Origin: Bettongia penicillata ogilbyi
Taxonomy: Eukaryota > Chordata > Mammalia > Diprotodontia > Potoroidae
Direction of reading: 5' to 3'
NCBI GenBank assembly: GCA_023548195.1
Contig: JAJHZJ010000335.1
Span: 6,560,649 to 6,624,648 of the forward strand
Length of the DNA stretch: 64,000 nucleotides
Below the pieces are notes generated by a model. That model was not told the DNA's origin and ran no database searches. It was given only the letters and a program-made list of their open reading frames with translations. The position numbers were made by a program, and so were the translations under genes. This document shows positions 1 to 10,319 of the stretch, in pieces (position 1 is the first letter of the stretch; the number at the start of each line of letters is the position of its first letter).

Positions 1-735
1 TTTTGAAAGCCTCAGTCAACATATACTGGGGATGCGGTCTTTAGAGTGGCTTCAGATCCCTTAAAAAGTGAGATACTAACATCTCATTCCCATCCTGCCT
101 GCATAATTTCTCAGACCCAAGTCGACATGTATCTGTCCATGCCCTGGGGCACAGCAACAGAGGCCATCTTACCACTTTAATTTATTTGATACTTTTTGTT
201 TGTATCTCACCTTCACTTATGCATACAGCTCCTCCTTCCTTTACCTAGTGAGTCATGCTTTGTAATAAGGCATTAAGTCCAAAGAGGAAAAAAAAAAGAG
301 GCAGCTTGGCAAAGTTAATCAACAGATCTACGAAGCCCATAAGTATAGACAGTGTACCACACCCACAGCCCCCCACCTCGGCAAGGAAGGGAGGGAAGTG
401 AATTTTCCTAACTCTTGTCCCAGAACATATCTGTTTTTTTTTTTTTTTAATACAAGTATTCTACTGGTATTGATGTGGGTAGCAAATCATGGAATACTAT
501 AGAGGTTGAAAAAATTTAACCAAAGCTTCTCCCAGAGAGCAACGGAGAGGTTCATGGCCCACGTGAGCAGGCTGTGACGCATGGTAAGTCAGAAACAGAA
601 AAACAAACTGAAGAAAAAGATACTACTTGAGTAATATATGCCTGAAAAAGATCATGAGCTGATCTCATGGATGAGACTTATACCAACCAATGGCAGGGGT
701 ATTTGGAGGAGGGAGAGATCTCTTTCATGAGAAGT
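1..735. other. Unassigned sequence
   Basis: No repeat family or coding signal is recognised. A short A-run lies near 287-297 and a T-run near 433-448; these could be degraded retroposon tails, but no element body is visible beside them. The open frame at 667-858 has no recognisable domain. Confidence 0.5.
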
Positions 736-900
736 CTAGTTTTTGGAGTTGGAAGGAACCTTAGAGATCCCCCATCCAAGTCCTTCCTTCACTTGACAGC
801 TAATCACAATCATCCCAGTGGCTGTGGAAAAGGCTCCATCAGGTCACTCACTCCATGAATCAAGTTCCCTTCCCTGACTCCTTCTCTAGCCTGCTCTTTT
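736..900 (+). repeat. Possible MIR/CR1-tail SINE fragment
   Basis: The phrase 'ggagttggaaggaacctt' followed by 'agagatcccccatccaag' resembles the opening of marsupial SINE copies that read 'gagctggaagggaccttagag...tccaa'. The body downstream is too diverged to confirm. Confidence 0.3.
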
Positions 901-1620
901 GCTGAACATGGAAGAAAGGGGTTTGAGATGGTCACCGATAACTTATGGGTGGTCTGTATGCTCCAAGGGTATCCTTGGGATATCAAGAGAATTCAATGAA
1001 TGCCTGTGGCATATTGGGTAGATCAAGTCATAAAGGATGGGAAAGGAGGGATGCATTGTGATCTGCACTGTTGGAGGGAGCACGAACATCATGGAGAGCC
1101 CAGGTCCACTGGAGTCTTTAAATAATGGTCACCCCATGGTGACCAGGACACTGAGATTCAAACAAAGCATAGCAAGTCCTTCTGAGGACTTATGCAGCCC
1201 AGCTGGCTGACACTACTGGGCAGAGAGGGATGGGGTGGGGACAATCCCTTTAGCAAGATGATTTAATGGGATTCGAGGAGGAAAAAGAGGATTGTAGAGA
1301 AGGGAGCTGGCTCATAAAGGAACCTTTAAAAGAAGGCACTCTAATGACTAAATACAGAAAGAGCATCTTAGAGCTGTGTTTTATGGACTTCTGAAATACT
1401 GTGCCAGGCCCAGGAGTAAAAGAAAACCACACACACACCCAAGTACATCATGCTCCAATGCATTCACCCTGGACACCAACACTGGGAATAGAAGTTTTTA
1501 GGATTCTGGGGACACATCATATTTATTCTCCAGCTCTCGGAGCATACAACTTAAGAAGGAGAACCGAGGCCTTTCAGGGTTTAGGGAAACACTGAACCCT
1601 GTACTGTTCCCTGTTGTTTC
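901..1620. other. Unassigned sequence
   Basis: Mixed-composition sequence with no family recognised. Short open frames on both strands overlap one another and show no domain or codon pattern. Confidence 0.5.
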
Positions 1621-1624
1621 CTTG

Positions 1625-1720
1625 TATCCTAAGATATAATGTAAGTTCCTCGAGGGCAGGAGCTGATTGGTTTCATTTCTGTAGACTGTATTGTAGTACT
1701 TCAAATTCTGAAAGTATCTT
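1625..1720 (+). mobile_element. L2 LINE 3' end fragment
   Basis: 'aatgtaagttcctcgaggg' followed by 'caggagctgattggtttcat' matches the typical L2 3' UTR phrase (gtaagctccttgagggcaggga...). Only the terminal part is present. Confidence 0.55.
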
Positions 1721-1759
1721 GGAAATGATCTAATCTGATTTCTGTCCATACAACACCTC

Positions 1760-2010
1760 TGAGAAGAGGCTCCCTTTGAAGGTCTCTGATGAGGGAGAAG
1801 CCACAAGGCACTGCATTGCACTCTGGGACGACTCTAAGGAGCAGAGCCTGTACACTAAAGCCTAAGCCTGCTTCTCTGCTGCTCCTGGTTCCACCCTCTG
1901 GGGCCAAGCAGAACCAGCTAATCCCTTCTACACCTGACAGCCTTTCAAACACTGGAAGAGAACGATCCTGGCACCTCTCCCATTCTCCACATCTTTCAAA
2001 AAATCACTGA
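1760..2010 (-). mobile_element. CR1/L3 LINE fragment, reverse orientation
   Basis: 'ctcctggttccaccctctgg' then 'ggccaagcagaaccagctaa' and 'gacagcctttcaaacactgg' match the reverse complement of a CR1/L3 LINE segment also visible at 22.2 kb. The two antisense open frames here are remnants or shadows of this LINE. Confidence 0.6.
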
Positions 2011-2207
2011 CAGTGGTTCAGCAATTGCAGCTGTTTGTGCTTTCAGGAAGCAGGATGCAGGCCTGGTGACTCGAGCTCATCAAGGGCAGCTAGCTGCTTT
2101 CTCACTATCTCTTCATATCACTTGGATTGGGGCTGCATGTTAACCCCTAATTCATTTGTTCTGTCTACTGCAGGCCAAAGATCATGAGTTCCTTTTGGCA
2201 GAGAATG

Positions 2208-2485
2208 TGTGTGTTCATCCTTCACTGCCGAAGAAAACCATGCCATCAGAGAAATGATGACATGACTTGCACTTGACTTTGTTTTGAGTGAGGGAGGGCT
2301 GTGCAGGTCACCAGCCTCACTTCTCCTCCAGAGCCACTTGAATTCAGTGACCAGATATTCATCAGGATGACTGGAGATGACCCAGGATGAGGCAACTGGG
2401 GTGAAGTGACTTGCTCAAGGTCACACAGCTAGTGAGTGTCAAGTGTCTGAGGTTAGATTTGAACTCAAGTCCTCCTGCACAAAGA
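2208..2485 (+). mobile_element. Marsupial composite SINE, copy 1
   Basis: Begins 'gttcatccttcactgccga' and runs through 'ccatgccatcagagaaatga', 'gtgagggagggctgtgcag' and 'ccaggatgaggcaactgg' into a MIR-like end ('ggtcacacagctagtgagtg'). A second, closely similar copy is at 35690-35990. No coding potential. Confidence 0.75.
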
Positions 2486-2489
2486 AAGA

Positions 2490-3180
2490 GGAGTTCTGCC
2501 TTCTCTCCATTGTCCTGCACACCTTAGCAGCATGGCCCTCTCCCTGCCTACGCCTTCCTCTTTTCCTGGCCTGGCTATAAAGGCTCTTTCGGCTGTCCTT
2601 GGCCTGTCCTCCTCAGCTCATCCTGACCTAACAGGACTGTTCAGCTCTGACTTTCATCTGCAGTAATCTGTCCTTGATTCCACCTTCTGAACACGTCTTT
2701 AAAATCTCAGATGGTTGATGGGCTCCCTGGGCATCCACATTAGTCTTTTTAGGTAGCTGATAGTACCCCAACCTTCCTCTTCACTGGGGTTTTCTCTCTG
2801 CTGATTCTCAGTTCATAGATCTCATAATATTGTGATTCTTCTTTGAGGTGCCTATCGTGCCGTTTAAGGACTCCATGCCAGGCTGGTGGTGTTTCCCATA
2901 TTCCTCCCTTATTTCTTCCTCCTGTCCAGGTGGTCTCTGTGATAATGCTTCTCCTTCTCCTGTTCATCTTCACCCAAATATTCTCCCCAGGCTTTCTATC
3001 ATGAGTAAATCTTCTTAATAAGCAATAACAAGCATCTTTCTCCTCCCTCCCTCAGCTCTCCTCTTGAATGGAGGGTATCCTTTTGAAGTCACATTTTAGT
3101 CAGGTCCCATCTCCATGAGCTGCCTCTTTGTGTTATGATCTCAGGTTCATCTTGCTCATTATCCCCTCTTTGGGAGAGAT
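2490..3180. other. Unassigned pyrimidine-rich sequence
   Basis: T/C-rich sequence without a recognised repeat. It contains a TATA-box-like 'ggctataaaggctc' near 2571-2584, but there is no CpG-rich flank, no downstream exon and no other promoter element, so I do not call a promoter. Confidence 0.4.
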
Positions 3181-3184
3181 TGGG

Positions 3185-3410
3185 GTGATGGAGCAGATAG
3201 AATGCTGGGCTTGGAATTAGGAAGACCTAGTGGCAAGGTCCACCTTGTATTCTTGCCAGCTCTGTTACCACAGGCATGTTCTGTAAGTCTCAGTTTCCTC
3301 ATCTCTAAAATAATTATGGTAGTTATGTTATAGGGCTGGTGTGAGACCCAAGTGAGATAATGTTCAGAAAAGCATTTTATCAGTTATTATTACCATCATC
3401 ATCTAGAGAT
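3185..3410 (+). mobile_element. tRNA-derived/MIR-type SINE
   Basis: 'gatagaatgctgggcttgg', 'agtctcagtttcctcatct' and a diverged 'gagataatgttcagaaaagc' tail follow the marsupial tRNA-SINE order (head, promoter region, 'cctcatctgtaaaatgag', 'gagataat...agcacagtgc'). Confidence 0.7.
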
Positions 3411-3436
3411 CTGGGGCTATGAGTTTTCATTGATGT

Positions 3437-3569
3437 TTCTTCCCTCCCTCCCTCTCTTCTTCCCTCCTTTCCTTCCTTCCTTCCTTCCTTCCTTCCTTCC
3501 TTCCTTCCTTCCTTCCTTCCTTCCTTCCTTCCTTCCTTCCTTCCTTCCTTCCTCCCTTCCTTCTATCTT
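3437..3569. repeat. (TTCC)n microsatellite
   Basis: Nearly uninterrupted TTCC tetramers flanked by degenerate pyrimidine tract. It explains the repetitive open frames on both strands (Lys/Glu/Gly/Arg on minus, Ser/Phe/Leu/Pro on plus); neither is a gene. Confidence 0.98.
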
Positions 3570-3597
3570 TCGTTCATCCTCTTCCTCCTTTCTTCCT

Positions 3598-3815
3598 AAG
3601 GTAGAAAAATGGATAAAGCACTGGGTCTGAAACAAGAAAGATCCGAGTTCAAATAGAGCCTCAAGTCTTTGAGCAAATCATTTTACTGTAAGTCACTTTA
3701 ATATTATTTATCTCAGTTTCCTCAACTGTAAAATGAGAATCAAAATAGCATCTACCTCCCAGGGTTGTTGTATGGCTCGGTGTTTAGCACAGTGCTTGAC
3801 ATATAGTAACGAATA
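3598..3815 (+). mobile_element. tRNA-derived/MIR-type SINE
   Basis: Starts almost immediately after the TTCC tract: 'gataaagcactgggtctg', 'tctcagtttcctcaactgt', 'acctcccagggttgttgta', 'ttagcacagtgcttgacat'. Same family as 3185-3410. Confidence 0.75.
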
Positions 3816-3817
3816 CT

Positions 3818-3875
3818 TTCTTCTTCCTCCTCCTCTTCTTCCTCTTCTTCCTCCTCTTTCTCCTTGGTCCTCCTT
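3818..3875. repeat. CTT/CCT-rich simple repeat
   Basis: Degenerate pyrimidine run ('tcttcttcctcctcctcttc') joining the SINE above to the L2 fragment below. Confidence 0.8.
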
Positions 3876-3899
3876 TTCAAAAAGATTTTGTTTCCTGTG

Positions 3900-4525
3900 A
3901 ATTATTGGACTTTTCTACTGCTAGCCTTCTTCCCATGTTGTAGCTGCTACTCTCTATTTTGCCCCCTTTCCTTTCTGAGCTTCTCTTGAATAATCTCGGT
4001 CCTCTCTGCTTTCTCATCCATTCCCTACACAACTGCCAAAGGAATATTCCCATGAACAGGTCCCTCCTCTGCTCAGTTTCCTCCAGTGACTCCCTATTGC
4101 CAACAGAATCAAATATCAGGCTTTAAGAACTTGGTCCCTACCTTCCTTTCTGACCTCATTACACATTCGTGTACTCCACTAGTCCTCCTGTTATTGCTCA
4201 CACATGACAGGCCATCTCCTGTCTCCATGGACAAAGTCCTCATGCCGGAATGTACTTCCTCCTCTCTTCTGCCTCTTGGAATCCCTAGCTTCCTCCAAAA
4301 CTTGAGTGCTATCTCCTATATGATGCTTTTGCTGATTCCCTTGGTTTCCATAGCTTGCCCTAAATTACTCTGTCTTTATTGTGTAAATATTTATACTATA
4401 CATGTTTCTCCTGATAGAATCTAAGCTTCTTCAAGGCAAGAATTGTTTCATTTTTGTCTTTGTAGCCTTAGAAGCCAGAACATTGCCTGGCACATAGAAA
4501 GTGCTTAATAAATGATTGTCACTTG
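3900..4525 (+). mobile_element. L2 LINE, 3' end of ORF2 plus 3' UTR
   Basis: 'cagtgactccctattgcca', 'ttaagaacttggtccctacc', 'tctaagcttcttcaaggca' and the terminal 'cacatagaaagtgcttaata' match the L2 3' region in order. The 112-residue open frame at 4086-4424 lies inside it and is LINE-derived, without an intact domain. Confidence 0.75.
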
Positions 4526-4529
4526 ATCC

Positions 4530-5030
4530 AGTTTATAAGACTCCAGGCAAATATATTTAGATTAGCTCATATTCTGTGCACTCTCCTTCTGTCCAAGAGC
4601 TCACCACTTCATGATCCAGAAATCCAAAGTCCTGTTCTCAGACATCATCAACTAGCTGCTCATTGAGTTAATTTCCATCACTCTTCCAAAGCCCCCCATC
4701 CAACATCTTTGCTACTAACGTCTTCACTTCATTTTCCAAGACTTCAGAATACCCAGAAACACTTTCTAGATTTTTCTGCCAGTATCATTTGTCACTATGA
4801 GATTTACCAGAAGAGAGAAGTGGTCATACAGTTTAAAAGTTCTTTTTATTACTCTCCATGAATAGAATGTCACCAATGACTATGTGTCTTTTCTTCTGCC
4901 TCTTTTGGGAGGATCTCTCCCTCTTTTATATCAGTTGTGAATCATCAGCATCTTCAGCACTGACTTTTCTATAGTTCTTTTTCTTTTAAGGTCTTAAAAA
5001 TGCTTTACATAAAAATAGTTTCAAATTATT
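4530..5030. other. Unassigned sequence
   Basis: AT-rich, non-tandem sequence with no family recognised and no substantial open frame. Confidence 0.5.
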
Positions 5031-5260
5031 TAGGGATTCTCAATCTGAAGTCCATAAGTCTGTGGGACAGATTTCCTGGAGTCCATGTACTTGGATTGGG
5101 GGGAATATATCACATCATTATTTTAATATAATTGGCTTCCTTTGTAATCATATAAATTATATTTTGTGCATTTACCAACATAATTCTGAGAAAGGGTCCT
5201 TAGGCTTCACCAGATTGACTGTTCAAGGGGTCCTTGATGCATAAAAAGCGTTAAGGCTAA
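5031..5260 (+). mobile_element. hAT-like non-autonomous DNA transposon fossil
   Basis: Diverged arms of the family seen best at 9468-9662: 5' 'tagggattctcaatctgaag' and 3' 'aaaaagcgttaaggctaa'. The interior has the shared landmarks 'aatataattggcttcctttg' and 'ataattctgagaaagggtcc'. No clear target duplication. Confidence 0.6.
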
Positions 5261-5284
5261 AGAAAGGCTCCCAGCATGTCGTAT

Positions 5285-5400
5285 GTATTCATTAGAGCAT
5301 CAACTAAAACATTATTTAGTGCTTAGTAGCTTACCAGATACTGCCAATCATTGCCCTAAAGAAGCTTACATTCTACTGGGATTATATGCAGATTATGAGA
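5285..5400 (-). mobile_element. L2 3' end, reverse orientation
   Basis: 'acattatttagtgcttagt', 'ccagatactgccaatcattg' and 'ccctaaagaagcttacattc' follow the reverse complement of the L2 terminus. Confidence 0.5.
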
Positions 5401-5461
5401 AGGGGAAAAAGGATTTTGATTTATTCAGTCAGAGGGAGTGCTCACATTCGAGTCCATACAT

Positions 5462-5795
5462 TTGGGGCTAGAAGGGACCCTTGGGGTGATGTAGCCCAAT
5501 TCTTTCAATTACAGTTGCAAGTGACTTGCTATGATTGCACAGGTAGTGAGTGGCCCAGAGACAGAATTGGAAAGCTGGTCCTCTGACTTCAAACCCAGGG
5601 TGTTTTCTGCTGCGGCCCCATGCAGCTTCCTTTGTCCCCTGAAATGTCACATATACATCCATTATGCCATTTGATCTTTACAACACCATGAAAAAGATAC
5701 TATAGGTATTATCGCAATCTTCCCAGTTTACTGAAAAGAAAACTGAGGCTCAGAAACTTGCTCAGCTTGTAAGAGTCAAGGTCCATCCTTACTCC
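5462..5795 (+). mobile_element. Two MIR-type SINE fragments
   Basis: First copy: 'tagaagggacccttggggtg' through 'gcaagtgacttgctatgatt' to 'ctggtcctctgacttcaaac'. Second copy from about 5650: 'gccatttgatctttacaaca' then 'gaaaactgaggctcagaaac'. Both show the MIR core order. Confidence 0.65.
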
Positions 5796-6229
5796 AAATG
5801 CTGCTGGGCCTACAAGGGCCACAGGGCTTGGCTCCTGCTCAGAGTACAGCTCCATGAGATCAGTAAGGAGAGAACCTCAGACCTTTGACATAGCTCCAAG
5901 TGTTTAGCAGGTCTTCCTTCTGTCCTCTCCTGGGCCATCTCTCCCTCCATCCTCCACGCCCCCCCCCCCCAATGATCCAGGCCAAGGTTCCTTTCTGTCC
6001 CTTTCTATTTATTTCTCTTTGTTATTCCTCAGAAGCATTTCCACCATTGGAGCTTTTACATCCTCTCCAGTAGCCTTGTACTAGAGTCATTCTGTCAGCT
6101 CCCCTGCCTTTCCTTCTAGGAAGACAACCGACCTAGGCTCTGGGCACACTTAATGGCTGCTGGCAATGGCAGATAACTGTGTGCGCTGTGGAGGTTGTGG
6201 TCATGCGCCCCTGGTCCTGCATTCTTACT
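5796..6229. other. Unassigned sequence with a C-run
   Basis: Contains a homopolymeric C-run near 5959-5970. No family or gene recognised. Confidence 0.5.
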
Positions 6230-6400
6230 AACTCTAGCCAGAATCTCCATTTTACAAATGAGAAAACCAAGGCTCACCTGCAGTTCAATGTCTTGTCCAC
6301 GGTTACATAGCTAAGTATCGGAGGTGAGACTGAACTCTAGGTTTTTCCAGACTCCAAATCTATCACTGCTGAATTGAGTCACTGTCCTTGCATGGCAGTT
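6230..6400 (+). mobile_element. MIR-type SINE
   Basis: 'ccattttacaaatgagaaaa', 'ggttacatagctaagtatcg' and 'gtgagactgaactctaggt' match the MIR core and 3' half. Confidence 0.65.
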
Positions 6401-6444
6401 AGTGCAAATACTATTATTCTTATAAGTGAAGCTCAGAGAGATTG

Positions 6445-6665
6445 GGGTTCAATTCATGTCAATAAGCACCTACTATGTGTCACACGGTGGGCTATATATG
6501 GTGGGTAGTGCTGCATATAGAAGGGCCCTGGAATTGGGAGCCAACTTGGATTTGAATTCCAGTTCCTCTACTTCCGCCTTTGTGAGCCTGGGCAAGCCCT
6601 GTGACCTTCTCGGCCTCATTTTGCTCATCTGTATATGGGGTTGATAATACCTAATAATAGTCACT
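6445..6665 (+). mobile_element. L2 end scrap (reverse) and tRNA-type SINE
   Basis: 'caataagcacctactatgtg' (L2 reverse end) is followed by 'gccctggaattgggagcca', 'gtgagcctgggcaagccctg' and 'cattttgctcatctgtatat', which match the tRNA-SINE promoter and mid region. Confidence 0.55.
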
Positions 6666-6739
6666 CATCTTTGTATAGTATTTGAGACTGACCCAGCACT
6701 TTCCTTTCACTTACAACAATATCATGGGTTAGGCCTGAG

Positions 6740-6990
6740 CTTTAATTAGTATAGAAAGCACCCTGTGTCAGCCCGGGGCTCTTTCTAGTGGTATCTCATC
6801 CCCTAATGGAATGTAAGGCCCTCGAGGGAAGAGGTGCCATTCTTTTTGTCTCTGTATCTATATGTCTGGCACACAGTAGTACTTAATAAGTGTTTATTGA
6901 CTGATCCTATTGTCAGTAGGAAAGTGATCTGGCAAACATTTGTTAAGCCCCTGTTGTGTGCCAGGCACAGACCAGTCAAGATGATCACAA
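6740..6990. mobile_element. L2 3' ends in opposite orientations
   Basis: 6805-6905 holds a plus-strand L2 terminus ('taaggccctcgagggaaga'...'taataagtgtttattgact'). 6930-6985 holds a reverse copy ('catttgttaagcccctgttg','gtgccaggcacagacc'). Confidence 0.6.
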
Positions 6991-7114
6991 AGGCTCCATC
7001 ATCATTATCGCTTCAGATCCGGTTTCTTAGTTGGTCACTCAGACCCTGGAGACCTCTTTATAAATATGTAAACAGAAAAGTCTGAGGCCTTGGTTCCTTC
7101 TGATGTTTAAACAA

Positions 7115-7330
7115 TGGCTGAGGGGACAAAGTGATGTGGATGAAGCATTGACCTGGGTGCCTGGAGTCCAGGCTCTGCGTCTGACTCCACTGCCTGCCAG
7201 TTGGGTAACTTTTGTGTCCTTACATCTCTCTAGACCTTGGCTGCCTCCTCTGTAGAAGGAGGAAGCTGGAGAACATGATGAGTCTGTGATCTTTAAGGTC
7301 TCTGTCGATTGACATTTTACATTCTTAAGG
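7115..7330 (+). mobile_element. tRNA-type SINE with CR1/L3-like tail
   Basis: 'gatgaagcattgacctgggt' through 'cctcctctgtagaaggagga' leads into 'tctttaaggtctctgtcgat', the tail phrase that is expanded into an array immediately downstream. Confidence 0.55.
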
Positions 7331-7900
7331 CCATCCAACTCTAGCACTCTATGTTCCATGTTCTAAGGTCTCTTCCAGCTCTGACATTCTAAGTTCTGTG
7401 TTCTGGATCTGTGTTCTAGGGCTCCTTCTAGCTCCTATAGTCTGTCCTCCAAATTCTAAGGTCTCTTCCAGCTCTAACATTCTAAGTTCTGTGTTCTAGG
7501 GCCCTTTCCAGTTCTGACATTTAGTGTTCCATGTTGGGGTCTCTTCCAGCTCTAACATTCTAAGTTCTGTGTTCTAGGGCCCTTTCCAGTTCTGACATTT
7601 AGTATTCCATGTTGGGGTCTCTTCCAGCTCTAACATTCCAAGTTCTGTGTTTTAATTGCCCTTCCACTGCCTGCATTTCTATGTTCCGTGTTCTAAGTCT
7701 CTAACATTCTATATTCTGTGTTCCAGGGCCCCTTCTAACTCCTAATTTTCTGTTTCCCATGTTCTAAGGTCTCTAATATTCTACATTTTATTTTCTAGGC
7801 TCCTTCTAGCTCCTGCATTTCCTTTTTCCAGGTTCTAAAGTTTCTAACATTCTATATTCTGTGTTCTAGGGTCCCTTCCAGCTCTGACATTCCATCATTT
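7331..7900 (+). repeat. Tandem array of SINE/CR1-tail units, about 39 bp with a 78-bp higher-order period
   Basis: Units of the form 'ggtctcttccagctcta' + 'acattctaagttctgtgtt' recur. Three consecutive 78-bp dimers start at 7461, 7539 and 7617 and are almost identical where they overlap; flanking units are more diverged. The unit resembles the tail of marsupial SINEs and CR1/L3 LINEs ('aggtcccttccagctctgac'). Confidence 0.85.
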
Positions 7901-8051
7901 TAAGTCCAGACCACATCTCTCCCTCTACCAAAAGGGCTGGAGACTGTGGAAAGCACAACAGACAGGGTGCTGTGCTCAACTGGCTGACATTTCAGCTTCC
8001 AAAGATCTTTCCCCTAGGAGCCTATCTAATTTCCATCCTGTGAAAAGCTGT

Positions 8052-8087
8052 TCTCTCTCTCTCTCTCTGTCTCTCTCTCTGTCTCTC

Positions 8088-8163
<76 letters not shown>

Positions 8164-8164
8164 A
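8052..8164. repeat. (TC)n-(CA)n compound microsatellite
   Basis: An imperfect TC run with TG interruptions switches directly into a pure CA run at about 8139. Confidence 0.98.
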
Positions 8165-8440
8165 AGCAATACCTTCTGTGGCCACAGATAGCTGCTTCAA
8201 TAGCATTTAATTTACCTGGGAGCTGAAGGCAAGGATGAAAAATATGTATCAGAGATGGTGCCAGGATTGGGAACCATGATAAATGTAAAGTAACTCAACC
8301 TTACATATTGGGAGTTCTTGGGTGAGGGAGGCTATTGGGAATCAAACCATGTATGTGCATGTGTGGGGGAAGAGATGGGAAGCCTCAGAGGAAGCTGGCC
8401 CAGGATAAGGCTTTGGAGGCTGCTCACAGTAGCTCACTGT
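8165..8440. other. Unassigned sequence
   Basis: Repeat-poor sequence after the microsatellite; no family or exon recognised. Confidence 0.45.
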
Positions 8441-8590
8441 GAAGTCCCTTTTCTTTTCTGGGTCTCATCTGTAAAATGAGGAGGCCAGACTCCATGGTGT
8501 CTAAGGTCCCTCTCAGCTCTTCCATTCTCTGACCTCTGTTCCAAAGTCCCTTCCAACTCTGATATCCAAAGACTCTATGATTCTTGCCAC
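8440..8590 (+). mobile_element. SINE 3' half with CR1/L3-like tail
   Basis: 'gggtctcatctgtaaaatga', 'ctaaggtccctctcagctct' and 'aaagtcccttccaactctga' show the tail unit twice, about 38 bp apart. Confidence 0.65.
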
Positions 8591-9040
8591 AGTGGTGTGG
8601 GGGTAGCCCTCAGGAAGAGTGTATTTCACAATGGGTGAGGTGGGATGTAATTCAGTTGTCCCCATTGGGGGGTGGCAGGGAGCAAGGAATGTTAATGGCC
8701 TCCCACCATTTCAGGGCACAAAAGGAAATTCATATGTTACCAGATAACAAAGTGAAGGGAATGCTTATTAAAGCATCCCCAAACTCTCCCAGGCCTAAAG
8801 GCTGACCTGGATTCTTTGGTTTCCCCTTTCTCCCTGCCCTCCCCACCCCTTGTCCCTCATCAGCCTGGAGGCAGTGCAGAACCACTGTAAAGAATGTCTT
8901 GCATTGGACCTAACTCTAGTTTCTGTCCAGTGCACAATTCAGGCCCCCACAGGCTCACCCAGGGCTGTTTGCTGAGGTGTGCTCCTTCGAAAAACCTTTA
9001 TGACAGCCACGACCACAAGGACATTCTAGAGTCTTATTCA
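8591..9040. other. Unassigned sequence
   Basis: No repeat recognised. The 73-residue open frame at 8584-8805 has no domain and starts inside a SINE tail. Confidence 0.45.
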
Positions 9041-9044
9041 TAGG

Positions 9045-9215
9045 CTGTGCAACCATAAGAGACCTTTGAGATCATCTTCCCTCCTAAATTTCCAGATAAG
9101 GAAATTGAGGCCCAGGCAGGTTCAGTGACTTCACTAATGTTATATGGGTAGTAAATAATCAGCAGAGTTAGGATTTAAACTGAGGCCTCCTGACTTCACT
9201 TCCAGTGTTCTTTCT
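9045..9215 (+). mobile_element. MIR-type SINE
   Basis: 'agataaggaaattgaggccc', 'caggttcagtgacttcacta' and 'ttaaactgaggcctcctgac' follow the MIR core and 3' half. Confidence 0.7.
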
Positions 9216-9459
9216 GCTTTTTCAACCTGTTCTTTCGCCCCACAAGCTGTGCTTTCTTCTCTCATGTTAAATGCTCTGTGAAAGTGTAGGCATTCCTGTG
9301 GACATACCTGTACTGGCAGGTAGGGGTCTCCCGAGCTTCCAGATACATCGTGGACTACAGTTCTAAAATTCTAGCTCATGAGCCCCCACTGATGGGCATC
9401 CTTTCAAAAGTCAGAGTGTAGGAACAACGAACTCAAAGCAAAGGCATTTACCAAGATGG
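9216..9459. other. Unassigned sequence
   Basis: Nothing recognised between the MIR and the DNA transposon. Confidence 0.45.
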
Positions 9460-9670
9460 CCTTAGAACGGGGGTTCTTAACTGAGGGTCCATGAGGTTGC
9501 TTTAAAAACCATTTTGATGACTTTATTTCAATATGACTGTTTTTCTTTGAAATCCCATCATATGTACTTCATTTTATGCATTTTTAAACATTATTCTGGG
9601 GCCCATAGACTAAACTAGTCTGCCCAAGGAGGCAATGATCTTCAAAAGGTTAGGAATTTCTGCCTCAGAA
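9460..9670 (+). mobile_element. hAT-like non-autonomous DNA transposon with 8-bp target duplication
   Basis: Element 9468-9662. The 5' arm reads 'cgggggttcttaactg'; the reverse complement of the 3' arm reads 'cagaaattcctaaccttt'. Both approximate a CAG-initiated inverted repeat (CAGGGGTTCTTAACCT). Flanking octamers are CCTTAGAA (9460-9467) and CCTCAGAA (9663-9670), seven of eight matching. An 8-bp duplication and CAG ends are typical of hAT elements. At 195 bp with no open frame it is MITE-like. Confidence 0.75.
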
Positions 9671-10100
9671 GGACTTTAGAGCCCTCTCTGACAACCTTTA
9701 TAACAAAGCATTCTCCCACAAACCAGGGGCATGCTGTCCCACAAACATGCACAGTGTCCGTGGGAAGAGTGGATATACAAATGGAGCACACTAATAGGGC
9801 AGCATGCACTGGGGGAGCATATGTGACCTAATGTCTGAGATACTGGGGGAACTCTGGATTCCTTCTCTTTTTGGTGCCAAGATAACCTGAGTTCAAATCC
9901 TGACTGACATATCTTGACTGAGGGAACTCGCATTGCTCCCGGCACTTCTCTAGAACAATAAGATGCAAAAGGTGTGACCTGCATTAGTGGAAGGAGTTTC
10001 TTCACAGAGAAATCCCCTATCTCTAGTCCTCTAGAGACTGTTTTGGAAATAGAACTTCAATGCTTTCAAAATAGGGGGTTTTTTTGTTTGTTTTTTATCA
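9671..10100. other. Unassigned sequence
   Basis: No family recognised; ends in a T-rich run near 10078-10096. The antisense 109-residue frame at 9676-10005 shows no domain. Confidence 0.45.
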
Positions 10101-10102
10101 TC

Positions 10103-10317
10103 TAGGCAGCCAGGTGGATAGAATGCTGGGACAGGAGTCAGGAAGACCCAAGTTAAAATTTGGCCTCAGATACTTATTAGATGTGGGAACCTGAGCAAGT
10201 CACTTAACCTCTCTCTAAGAGGTGTTACAAGCACCAAATGAGATAGCATATGTAAAGTGCTTAGCACAGTGCCAGGCACGTAATAGGGGGGATATAAATG
10301 ATGAGCGTTTAGCAAAG
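10103..10317 (+). mobile_element. tRNA-derived SINE
   Basis: 'ggcagccaggtggatagaat', 'aggagtcaggaagacccaag', 'gagcaagtcacttaacctct', 'gagatagcatatgtaaagtg' and 'agtgccaggcacgtaatag' are all in the expected order. Confidence 0.8.
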
Positions 10318-10319
10318 CC

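Noticed and set aside
7331..7900. CRISPR-like array
   Set aside because: Units are directly tandem with no unique spacers, and the genome is eukaryotic.
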